Positions 17,572 to 25,358 of a DNA stretch of 25,358 bases are shown here, piece by piece (the stretch's first letter is position 1; the number at the start of each line of letters is the position of its first letter). The translations under genes were made by a program, and so were the position numbers. Source of the DNA: Pseudomonadota bacterium (GTDB taxonomy: Bacteria; Pseudomonadota; Gammaproteobacteria; Xanthomonadales; Xanthomonadaceae). The notes under the pieces were generated by a model. The model did no database searches, was not told the DNA's origin, and saw nothing but the letters and a program-made list of their open reading frames with translations. The stretch spans positions 1-25,358 of the forward strand of contig JAFAFD010000268.1 of NCBI GenBank assembly GCA_023423675.1, written 5' to 3'.

Positions 17572-19047
17572 ATGCACTCGTTGACCTCGTCCAATCCCCT
17601 GCCTGCTTACAGCAAGCTGCCAGCCAGCCTGAAGGGCTATCTGCCCGATTTCGGCATGGCCGTCGGACTGATCCTGCTGATCAACGCGGTGTGGCTGTGG
17701 GTAGATCCCATCCTCAGGATCTACATGGGTGATTCGATGGTATTCCTGCAGTCGACGGTCATGCGTGGGTCTGCCGCCGAACGCTCCTATCTCTACGGCC
17801 TGGCTCTTTTCTATCTGCACAAACCCTTCGCCTCGGCGCAGGCGATACTCGCTTTCAACCTGCTGTGCGCCATGCTCACCTCACTGGCCCTGTTCGGTTG
17901 GTTGCGGGTTTTTCTGCGCCTGCCCCTATGGATCTGCCTGACTGCAACGGCGCTGTTCTGCAGCGAACCGGCACAGGTATTCATGGCACGCATGGTCATG
18001 GCAGAAACATTCGGCCTGGCTGCCCTGATTGGCACGTTTGGCTGCCTGGCCTTCTATCTGCGCACCGCGAACCTGTTGTGGTTCCTGCTCGCCGTGCTGA
18101 TGGGTTTGGCTGCGGCCGCGCTCCGTACCAATTTCCTGCCCTTGGTATTGGGGATGTCGCTGGTGGCAGCGCTGCTTTGTCTGTTCGAGCAGCCGCGTCA
18201 CCGGGCCCGCTTTGGCCGCTTCGCTGCGGCGCTGGCATTACTGGTAGCCACCCATATCGGCTACACCCAATGGTATGGCCGTGCGGTGGGGCAACCGGCG
18301 GGCTATGTCGCACATACCGGCATGATGGCTATTGGCCTGGTCGCTCCGCTGATCAAGCCAGAACATTTCGAAGGCACCGGGGTATCCGGCGAGATATTGA
18401 AGAAAGTCAGCCTGCCGCTGAACGATCATTGGCAACGCGGCAACCACATCTGGTCGCCCAAGGGACTGTGGGCCGAGCTGAGCAAAGCCAGCCCGAATGC
18501 CGAGATGGTTGCCCGCACCGTTACCCGCAGGGCGATGCTCAGCGACCCCATTGGCCTGCTGAAGATCAACGTCGCCACGCTGGGGGGGTACTTCAATCAA
18601 AGGAAGTCCGACTTGCGCATGCAGGATGACATCGGGGTTATCGCCCCGGACCCGTATGCCATTCAGGTCATCCGTACCTGGTTCAACTGGGATGTGAGCA
18701 ACTTGTCCAGGACCGAGAGCCCGGCACGCGCGTATTTCAAGCATGCCGCCACTTGGTTCAAATTTTGCCTGTTTGCACTGCTGCCGCTGGCGCTGGCCAG
18801 CATGATGATCGGCTGGCGCAGGGCCGAACGCACGCAGTACCTACTACTGGGCTTTACCTCACTCGGATTGCTGGCCTGCCATCTGCTGTTCGTGCATATC
18901 GTGTCCTACCGCTACCTGCACCCACTGCCGTGGTTCGTGCTGGCACACATGGCGATCATCGCGAGCTGGCTGCTTGGCAGGCTGCCGACGAAGGACCCGC
19001 AACCCCAAGATAGGCCAGCGTCTTCATCTCACGCCGGCCACGCGTGA
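17572..19047 (+). CDS. Polytopic membrane protein, possible GT-C-type glycosyltransferase
   Basis: A 491-residue protein with roughly ten hydrophobic helices. The layout suggests a GT-C fold: a first periplasmic loop with acidic residue and following RSYLYGLALFYL, the MARMVMAETFGLAALIG helix, a large loop of about 120 residues (320-430), and a terminal SYRYLHPLPWFVLAHM. No family could be named with certainty; lipid-linked-sugar glycosyltransferases of LPS or protein glycosylation are the nearest comparison. The start is uncertain, since the ATG at 17572 has no Shine-Dalgarno sequence and an in-frame ATG lies at 17506. Its 3' end overlaps the convergent GT2 gene by 92 bases. Base composition is less GC-biased than the genes to the left, as is common for surface-polysaccharide genes. 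Confidence 0.75.
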   Translation: MHSLTSSNPLPAYSKLPASLKGYLPDFGMAVGLILLINAVWLWVDPILRIYMGDSMVFLQSTVMRGSAAERSYLYGLALFYLHKPFASAQAILAFNLLCAMLTSLALFGWLRVFLRLPLWICLTATALFCSEPAQVFMARMVMAETFGLAALIGTFGCLAFYLRTANLLWFLLAVLMGLAAAALRTNFLPLVLGMSLVAALLCLFEQPRHRARFGRFAAALALLVATHIGYTQWYGRAVGQPAGYVAHTGMMAIGLVAPLIKPEHFEGTGVSGEILKKVSLPLNDHWQRGNHIWSPKGLWAELSKASPNAEMVARTVTRRAMLSDPIGLLKINVATLGGYFNQRKSDLRMQDDIGVIAPDPYAIQVIRTWFNWDVSNLSRTESPARAYFKHAATWFKFCLFALLPLALASMMIGWRRAERTQYLLLGFTSLGLLACHLLFVHIVSYRYLHPLPWFVLAHMAIIASWLLGRLPTKDPQPQDRPASSSHAGHA

Positions 19048-19906
19048 CTACGTCCAGAATCAGGCCAACGGTGACCAACAAGGTGCTGAGGACCATCAGC
19101 GCCGAGGCCAGGATCAGAGTCGGGAACCTGGGTACAAGGCCGGTTTCAAAATAGGTCAGCAACACTGGCACCAGCAGTGCCGCGGCAAGCAATCCAACCA
19201 GACCACCGACAATTCCATAGAACGCCAAAGGACGCTCGGCAGCGAACAACTTGAGCATCGTGCCCAGGATCCTGAAACCATCACCCCAGGTATTGAGCTT
19301 GCTGACCGACCCGTCCGGGCGCTCGGCATAGGGTGTAGCGACTTCCGCAACGGGCATGCGCAACTCAAGTGCGTGCACCGTCAGCTCGGTCTCGATCTCA
19401 AAACCCGCCGACTGCATCGGGAAGCTCTTCACAAAGCGCCGCGAAAACCCGCGGTAACCAGACAGAATGTCCCGGCATGCGCGTCCAAACAGGCGCGAAA
19501 GAAAGGTGGTCAACATGATGTTGCCCCAGGCATGCCCGCGCCGATAAGCGCGCTCATCGGTGGCCTCACGCAGGCCGACCACCATGTCGTTCCCATCCAG
19601 CACCTGCTGCACCAGCAAGGGCGCGCTTGGCGCATGGTACGTCGCATCACCATCGACCATGAGGTACACATCGGCTTCGATATCCGCGAACTGACGCCGT
19701 ACCACATTACCCTTGCCGCGCAGCTTTACCGACCGCACGATCGCACCGGCCTCGCGAGCACGTTGTGCCGTGGCATCGGTGGACTGGTTGTCGAACACAT
19801 AGATATCCGCATCAGGCAAGGCCGCCCGCATGCCAGACACCACTTCGGCGACAGTCAGTTCTTCGTTGTAGCAAGGGACAAGCACGGCAACTCTTGGTGC
19901 AGACAT
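18956..19906 (-). CDS. GT2-family glycosyltransferase (DPM1/GtrB-like)
   Basis: A 316-residue inverting glycosyltransferase. The GT-A domain has VAVLVPCYNEE (residues 6-16), VFDNQSTDAT and the metal-binding MVDGDATY with DGD at 85-87. The acceptor side has CRDILSGYRGFSRRF, and FEIETELTVHALEL is typical of polyprenol-phosphate sugar transferases. Two hydrophobic helices (about 223-250 and 262-285) anchor it in the inner membrane, as in GtrB/ArnC-like enzymes. The likely product is a polyprenyl-phosphate sugar, donor for a GT-C enzyme such as the convergent neighbour. The ATG at 19906 is preferred because AGGA lies 6 bases before it; an ATG at 19912 is also in frame. Its start region overlaps the stop of the upstream remnant. 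Confidence 0.9.
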   Translation of the reverse strand: MSAPRVAVLVPCYNEELTVAEVVSGMRAALPDADIYVFDNQSTDATAQRAREAGAIVRSVKLRGKGNVVRRQFADIEADVYLMVDGDATYHAPSAPLLVQQVLDGNDMVVGLREATDERAYRRGHAWGNIMLTTFLSRLFGRACRDILSGYRGFSRRFVKSFPMQSAGFEIETELTVHALELRMPVAEVATPYAERPDGSVSKLNTWGDGFRILGTMLKLFAAERPLAFYGIVGGLVGLLAAALLVPVLLTYFETGLVPRFPTLILASALMVLSTLLVTVGLILDVVTRGRREMKTLAYLGVAGPSSAACQAASSR

Positions 19907-19908
19907 CG

Positions 19909-20298
19909 TCATTCCTGAGGTTGCGCGCAGACAGCACCGCGAAAACGGGTATCCGCACGACGAGGACGTGGAGGCAGAACATGCCGCTGCATGCTCATAT
20001 CGCCGAACATGCTAACCAATCCGCCTGACCTGCACACCCGCCCAGCGCCCAGCAAGACGAGCGGGTGCTCGGCATGACCAATCCACGCAACGCACTTCCG
20101 GGCTGCGCGAAGCAGGCCTTTGTTCACCCAAGGCCGCGCCAGACCGAGCTTGCCGATAGGCTCGACGATGTGAAACCCAGCGTGTCGCAGCGAAGCCCCT
20201 GTGTGCTTCCACAGCCAATGGATGGCTGCATGGCGACGCCAGGCACCGTCGATCCAGGGTAATGGGCAAGCCCGTTCCTTGCCTATAATCGCCCCAAT
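19909..20298 (-). pseudogene. Possible 3' remnant of a truncated gene upstream of the GT2 gene
   Basis: This 390-base minus-strand frame has no stop codon before the TGA at 19909-19911, and that stop lies next to the GT2 start as in translational coupling. The predicted peptide has ordered, gene-like stretches (WIDGAWRRHAAIHWLWKH, ASLRHAGFHIVEPIGKLG, VAWIGHAEHPLVLLGA) reminiscent of the C-terminus of a SAM-dependent methyltransferase. There is no plausible start with a ribosome site; a GTG at 20127 would give only 72 residues. The upper end runs into the acyltransferase promoter. I read it as the tail of a gene whose 5' part was lost when the acyltransferase gene arrived. The rest of the 405-base interval shows only that promoter. 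The methyltransferase link is tentative. Confidence 0.4.
20284..20289 (+). promoter_or_regulatory. Consensus -10 (TATAAT) for the acyltransferase gene
   Basis: TATAAT followed by CGC lies 28 bases before the ATG at 20318, giving a short leader of about 20 bases. No good -35 is seen at 17 bases. The same TATAATCGC string precedes typA. Confidence 0.55.
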
Positions 20299-20317
20299 TC
20301 AGTCGTCCGATCTCGAA

Positions 20318-22270
20318 ATGACACCCAATAATGCCTATCGGCCAGAAATCGATGGCTTGCGCGCCATCGCGGTCTTGGCGGTGCTTTTTTTTCACCTGGA
20401 TCCAAGCTGGGCCCCGGGGGGATATGTAGGCGTCGACGTATTCTTCGTGATCTCCGGCTTCCTGATCACCGCCATCATCGTACGCTCACAGGCTGAATCA
20501 CGTTTTTCTTTCCATGATTTCTATCTGAGGCGGATCCGTCGCATTGCCCCAACCTACTTCGCTGTGGTGTTGGCGAGCCTGGTGGCCGGCTACGTGCTCA
20601 TGCAGCAAGCCGATCTCAAGCAGTTGGCCGCAGCCGCAGGCTGGAGCGCGGTATCGCTACCCAACGTCTATGTCTGGCAGCATCTGGATACCAGCTATTT
20701 CGCAGCCGACAGCCGACAACTCCCGCTACTGCACCTGTGGTCACTGGGTGTAGAAGAGCAGTTCTACCTCATCTGGCCGCTGATGCTGTTGGCAGGACTG
20801 CGCTGGCTGCCACGCAACCTCTTGCCCTGGAGCCTGCTGGCGCTGATCGTCGCCTCGTTCACCTATGCGCAGCAGCAATCCGTCGTTGATCCCAAATTCG
20901 CCTACTACATGTTGCCAACACGGGCCGGCGAACTGGCCATTGGCGGTCTGCTCGCACTGTTTCCAGCCGTACGCAATGCACACCGCAGCAACCATCCGCT
21001 GTTCGAAGCCGTGGCACTGGCCGGCGTGGGCCTGATCATCGGCAGCATCTGGACGCTCGATGGCAATAGTCGCTTCCCCGGCTGGAACGCATTACCAGGC
21101 TGCCTGGGCGCCGCGCTCGTGATCCTTGCTGACAGCCAACGCCGCTGTCTTGTTCTGGCCCCGTTGCGCTCCCGGCTGATGGTTGGCATTGGCCTTGTTT
21201 CCTACTCGCTGTATCTGTGGCACTGGCCGGTACTGGCCTTCCTGCGCTATCTATCGGTACCGTTCAATCCAATCGCCGCCGGCGCTGCGATCCTTGTGCT
21301 GGCGTTTCTGAGCTACTGGTTCATCGAGCGTCGCACGCGCCACCTGCGCATGGGCAAGGCCAAACAGGTGGTCCTGCTGGCGATCATTCCAGCTCTCGTG
21401 ATCATTGGGCTATCGATGACACTGGATCACAGAGCTGATCGCAAGATCGAAAAACAACAGCGAGCCACTCTGGACAATGCCAGCAAGCAACGGCTGCAAC
21501 AGACAGCCGCTGCCTATGAGTTCCCGTACAACTGCCAGTTGGGCGAGCTCGACACGGGGGTGTTGTCGCGCCCGCTGTGCGTGCACGGCAAACCCGCTGA
21601 CCGACCCGCGGACATCCTGCTTTGGGGCGATTCGCATGCCTCGCACTACGTTGGCGTGCTCGGCGCCATCGCTGAAGCAAACCATCTGCGGATCCGCAAC
21701 GCCTCGCTATCCACCTGCCCACCGGTCTGGGGCGCAGAACCGTATGGGACTGGAACCTTCCAAGCCGGGTGTTCGCAGTTCCGACCATTCATCCAGCGCA
21801 ACCTGGCGCCTTACCGCACGGTGATCCTGGGTGCGTCTTGGAGCGTGCATCGCCGCAACCGACATTTCGACCAGGATCTGCGCAATACGCTGGCTGAATT
21901 GAGCGGAGCCGGCAAATCCGTGGTGCTGCTGGCCCAAGCCCCCGGGTTTCCGGACTACGACCGCAACTGCGAAGTCCGCCAGACCGGCCACCAGATGCTG
22001 GATTGTGAAGCTGTTGCCAGCAGGCCGGATTCGGACGAGGCCAAGGACATCAACCGATTCCTCACCTCTCTCGCCGCGGACTATCCCAATACCTACGTAC
22101 TCGACATCCATGACCTCCTGTGCAGGCAAGGGCGTTGCTCGCCTTACCTGGATGGAAGGCCCATGTACTTCGATAGCGGGCACCTGAGCATGGAGGGGTC
22201 ATGGCAGCTCGGCGCACGCCTGCTCGCCAGCGGCGCACCCCTGCCGCCGCCACTGCAAGCCAGCCCTTGA
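20318..22270 (+). CDS. Acyltransferase-3 / SGNH O-acetyltransferase (OafA type)
   Basis: A 650-residue inner-membrane enzyme that transfers acetyl groups to a surface or periplasmic glycan. The acyltransferase-3 domain (about 5-340) has YRPEIDGLRAIAVL with the R-x10-H pair R15/H26, GGYVGVDVFFVISGFLI, RRIRRIAPTY, WSLGVEEQFYLIWP and SYSLYLWHWPV, plus about ten helices. After an eleventh helix (about 350-367) comes a periplasmic SGNH domain with GDSH (437-440; nucleophile Ser439) and D619-x-x-H622, the catalytic Asp/His. This fused layout is that of LPS O-antigen O-acetyltransferases such as OafA. The ATG at 20318 fits the domain start; the Shine-Dalgarno sequence is weak. It ends just before a strong bidirectional terminator. 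Substrate unknown, though the adjacent glycosyltransferases suggest O-antigen or another surface glycan. Confidence 0.93.
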   Translation: MTPNNAYRPEIDGLRAIAVLAVLFFHLDPSWAPGGYVGVDVFFVISGFLITAIIVRSQAESRFSFHDFYLRRIRRIAPTYFAVVLASLVAGYVLMQQADLKQLAAAAGWSAVSLPNVYVWQHLDTSYFAADSRQLPLLHLWSLGVEEQFYLIWPLMLLAGLRWLPRNLLPWSLLALIVASFTYAQQQSVVDPKFAYYMLPTRAGELAIGGLLALFPAVRNAHRSNHPLFEAVALAGVGLIIGSIWTLDGNSRFPGWNALPGCLGAALVILADSQRRCLVLAPLRSRLMVGIGLVSYSLYLWHWPVLAFLRYLSVPFNPIAAGAAILVLAFLSYWFIERRTRHLRMGKAKQVVLLAIIPALVIIGLSMTLDHRADRKIEKQQRATLDNASKQRLQQTAAAYEFPYNCQLGELDTGVLSRPLCVHGKPADRPADILLWGDSHASHYVGVLGAIAEANHLRIRNASLSTCPPVWGAEPYGTGTFQAGCSQFRPFIQRNLAPYRTVILGASWSVHRRNRHFDQDLRNTLAELSGAGKSVVLLAQAPGFPDYDRNCEVRQTGHQMLDCEAVASRPDSDEAKDINRFLTSLAADYPNTYVLDIHDLLCRQGRCSPYLDGRPMYFDSGHLSMEGSWQLGARLLASGAPLPPPLQASP

Positions 22271-22296
22271 GAGACCTGCACCGTAGGCCAAAAAAA

Positions 22297-22324
22297 ACGC
22301 CGGGCAATGCCCGGCGTCTTTTTT
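22297..22324. terminator. Bidirectional intrinsic terminator between the acyltransferase and mdh
   Basis: ACGCCGGGC (22297-22305) pairs with GCCCGGCGT (22309-22317) around AAT. An A-run precedes the stem (from 22290) and six Ts follow (22319-22324), so it functions on both strands. It serves the convergent acyltransferase and mdh genes. Confidence 0.93.
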
Positions 22325-22346
22325 GGCATGTGTGCTGACGCTGCTG

Positions 22347-23438
<1,092 letters not shown>

Positions 23439-23442
23439 TCAT

Positions 23443-23937
23443 TCAGGCGGCGAGGATCTTGTTCCACTCGGCGACGCGGTCGGCCTTTGCAGCCAGCACG
23501 GCGTCGGTATCGCCTTCCAGGGTGATCTTGTTGATGGCGTCGCCCTGCTTGATGGCGTCAACCACGTCCAGGCCTTCGAGCACCTTGCCGAACACGGTGT
23601 GCTTGCCGTCCAGCCAGTCGGTCTTGATGTGGGTGATGAAGAACTGGCTGCCATTGGTGTTCGGGCCGGCATTGGCCATGGACAGCACGCCGCGCTCGTG
23701 GCGCACGCCGTTCTTGGTCTCGTCCTCGAAACGGTAGCCCGGGCCGCCGCGGCCGGAGCCTTCCGGGCAGCCGCCCTGGATCATGAAGTCGGCAATCACG
23801 CGGTGGAAAGCCAGGCCGTCATAGAAGCCATGCTTGACCAGGTTGACGAAGTTGGCCACGGTCAGCGGCGCCTTGTCGGCGAACAGCTCGACCTTGATCA
23901 GGCCGCGGGAGGTGTCGAAATTGGCGATCAGGGACAT
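23443..23937 (-). CDS. ppiB: Cytoplasmic cyclophilin-type peptidyl-prolyl isomerase
   Basis: A 164-residue single-domain cyclophilin that catalyses cis-trans isomerisation of prolyl bonds. Without a signal peptide it should be the cytoplasmic PpiB type. Key motifs: FHRVI with catalytic Arg46 (44-48), FMIQGG (51-56), GSQFFI (96-101), W108 and H113 near the active site, followed by [13 protein letters not shown]. Length equals that of E. coli PpiB. AAGGA lies 6 bases before the ATG at 23937. It is on the same strand as mdh, 112 bases upstream of it, with a terminator between, so the two are probably separate units. Confidence 0.96.
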   Translation of the reverse strand: MSLIANFDTSRGLIKVELFADKAPLTVANFVNLVKHGFYDGLAFHRVIADFMIQGGCPEGSGRGGPGYRFEDETKNGVRHERGVLSMANAGPNTNGSQFFITHIKTDWLDGKHTVFGKVLEGLDVVDAIKQGDAINKITLEGDTDAVLAAKADRVAEWNKILAA

Positions 23938-24072
23938 GGAAATCCTTAGTAAAGAAGACGTCTCTCAATAGCCACCTAGTTTACACCCGGCTCCGCCCGC
24001 GCTGCTGCCCCTGGCCCTCACCTGCAGGCACCGCAGCTGAACGGCCTGCCGGGGCTGGCTGAACGGGTGGTT

Positions 24073-24101
24073 TTCGCAAAAGGCCAACATAGCGGTATAA
24101 T
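24073..24101 (+). promoter_or_regulatory. Sigma70-type promoter of typA
   Basis: TATAAT (24096-24101) lies 17 bases after TTCGCA (24073-24078, four of six matches to the -35 consensus). The start codon is 47 bases downstream of the -10. Confidence 0.7.
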
Positions 24102-24148
24102 CGCGAACTCATTTTCCCCATTCACGGCACCGGCTGGCCGTCTTTCGC

Positions 24149-25358
24149 ATGTCCATCGAAAATCTTCGCAACATCGCCATCGTCGCCCACGTCGACCATG
24201 GCAAGACCACCCTCGTCGACCAGCTGCTCAAGCAGTCCGGCACCCTGTCCGAGCGCACGGTGCTTGCCGAGCGCGTGATGGACAGCAACGACCAGGAAAA
24301 GGAACGCGGCATCACCATCCTGGCCAAGAACACGGCCATCACCTGGGAAGACAAGAAGACCGGCATCAAGAACCGGATCAACATCGTCGACACCCCCGGG
24401 CACGCCGACTTCGGCGGCGAAGTGGAGCGCGTGCTGTCGATGGTCGACTCGGTGCTGATCCTGGTTGACGCGATGGACGGCCCGATGCCGCAGACCCGCT
24501 TCGTCACCCAGAAGGCCTTCGCGATGGGCTTCCGCCCGATCGTCGTGGTCAACAAGGTGGACCGCCCGGGCGCGCGCCCGGAATGGGTCATCGACCAGGT
24601 GTTCGACCTGTTCGACAAGCTCGGCGCCACCAATGAGCAGCTCGATTTCCCGATCGTCTACGCCTCGGGCCTGAACGGCTACGCCGGCCTGGAAGACACC
24701 GTCCGCGACGGCGACATGACCCCGCTGTACGAAGCGATCATGAAGTACGTGCCGGCACCGGAAGTCGAGGCCGATGGCCCGTTCCAGATGCGCATCAGCC
24801 AGCTGGACTACAACAACTTCGTTGGCGTGATCGGCATTGGCCGCATCCAGCGCGGCAAGGTCAAGAAGAACCAGGCCGTGGCCGTGATCGACCGCGAAGG
24901 CAAGAAGCGCCAGGGCAAGGTCCTGCAAGTGCTGGGCTTCATGGGCCTGGAGCGCATTGAAGTCGAGGAAGCCCAGGCCGGCGACATCATCGCCATCTCC
25001 GGCATCCAGGAGCTGACCATCTCCGACACCGTCTGCGCACTGGACAATCCGGAAGCGCTGCCGGCACTGACCGTCGACGAGCCGACCATCTCGATGACCT
25101 TCCAGGTCAACAACTCGCCGTTCGCCGGCAACAAGGACCTGTCGGGCGGCAAGTTCCTGACCAGCCGCCAGCTGAAGGAGCGCCTGGAGCGCGAGACCGT
25201 GCACAACGTGGCACTGAAGGTCGAGCAGCTTGAAGACGCCGACAAGTTCCTGGTCTCCGGCCGTGGCGAGCTGCACCTGTCGGTGCTGATCGAAACCATG
25301 CGTCGCGAAGGCTACGAGCTGGCCGTGTCGCGCCCGGAAGTGATCATCAAGGAAATCG
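24149..25358 (+). CDS. typA: Translational GTPase TypA/BipA, N-terminal two thirds
   Basis: The first 403 codons of an EF-G-like ribosome-associated GTPase that helps 50S assembly and stress adaptation; the gene runs off the right edge. The GTPase domain has G1 AHVDHGKT (13-20), G2 in RGITI (Thr56), G3 DTPGH (81-85) and G4 NKVD (135-138), with YASGLNG as G5. Domain II follows from about 205 ([20 protein letters not shown]), and domain III is entered with [13 protein letters not shown], a TypA hallmark. The ATG at 24149 matches the usual N-terminus [18 protein letters not shown]; the upstream site is weak. About 200 residues of the C-terminus are missing from the window. Confidence 0.96.
   Translation, partial: MSIENLRNIAIVAHVDHGKTTLVDQLLKQSGTLSERTVLAERVMDSNDQEKERGITILAKNTAITWEDKKTGIKNRINIVDTPGHADFGGEVERVLSMVDSVLILVDAMDGPMPQTRFVTQKAFAMGFRPIVVVNKVDRPGARPEWVIDQVFDLFDKLGATNEQLDFPIVYASGLNGYAGLEDTVRDGDMTPLYEAIMKYVPAPEVEADGPFQMRISQLDYNNFVGVIGIGRIQRGKVKKNQAVAVIDREGKKRQGKVLQVLGFMGLERIEVEEAQAGDIIAISGIQELTISDTVCALDNPEALPALTVDEPTISMTFQVNNSPFAGNKDLSGGKFLTSRQLKERLERETVHNVALKVEQLEDADKFLVSGRGELHLSVLIETMRREGYELAVSRPEVIIKEI

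Noticed and set aside
24122..25276. A 384-codon minus-strand frame opposite typA.
   Set aside because: Composition shadow of a highly conserved GTPase gene.

Overview
The window looks like chromosome from a high-G+C gammaproteobacterium of the Xanthomonadaceae/Lysobacteraceae, most likely Stenotrophomonas or a close relative. This rests on the type of methylcitrate and propionate genes, the cytosolic-type malate dehydrogenase, strong GC bias at third codon positions and the overall gene content. The species assignment is inference; no rRNA or tRNA gene was seen.

Left part (1-11136): the 5' end of acnD (2-methylisocitrate dehydratase) leaves the window on the minus strand. Upstream of it, on the same strand, lies a 1314-codon gene for a large modular protein built like a polymorphic toxin. 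It has a polyproline N-terminus, degenerate Rhs/YD-like beta repeats, a duplicated helical module, a glycine-rich pre-toxin segment, and two toxin-like domains in tandem at the C-terminus. No immunity gene is visible on either side. A divergent LysR regulator / MFS exporter pair follows, with a perfect inverted repeat between them. An aldo/keto reductase, a YczE-type membrane protein and fadH (2,4-dienoyl-CoA reductase) come next on the plus strand.

Middle part (11137-17426): a 505-base non-coding stretch contains a run of perfect hairpins ahead of a small SleB-type cell wall hydrolase. A beta-class glutathione S-transferase follows, convergent with a suppressor-of-fused (SUFU) domain protein. 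Further along the minus strand are an unrecognised 159-residue protein, prpE (propionyl-CoA synthetase) and rluA. The prpE promoter region carries a 14-base perfect palindrome of the kind bound by GntR-type regulators.

Right part (17572-25358): a small surface-polysaccharide segment holds a polytopic GT-C-like membrane protein, a GT2 glycosyltransferase that overlaps it tail to tail, a probable gene remnant, and an acyltransferase-3/SGNH O-acetyltransferase. It is visibly less G+C-rich than its surroundings. Housekeeping genes follow: mdh, which carries an in-frame amber codon at codon 114, then ppiB and the 5' part of typA/bipA.

The main points of interest are the tandem-warhead toxin-like protein without an adjacent immunity gene, the nonsense codon in an otherwise intact mdh, the hairpin-rich non-coding block at 11406-11559, and the palindrome upstream of prpE.
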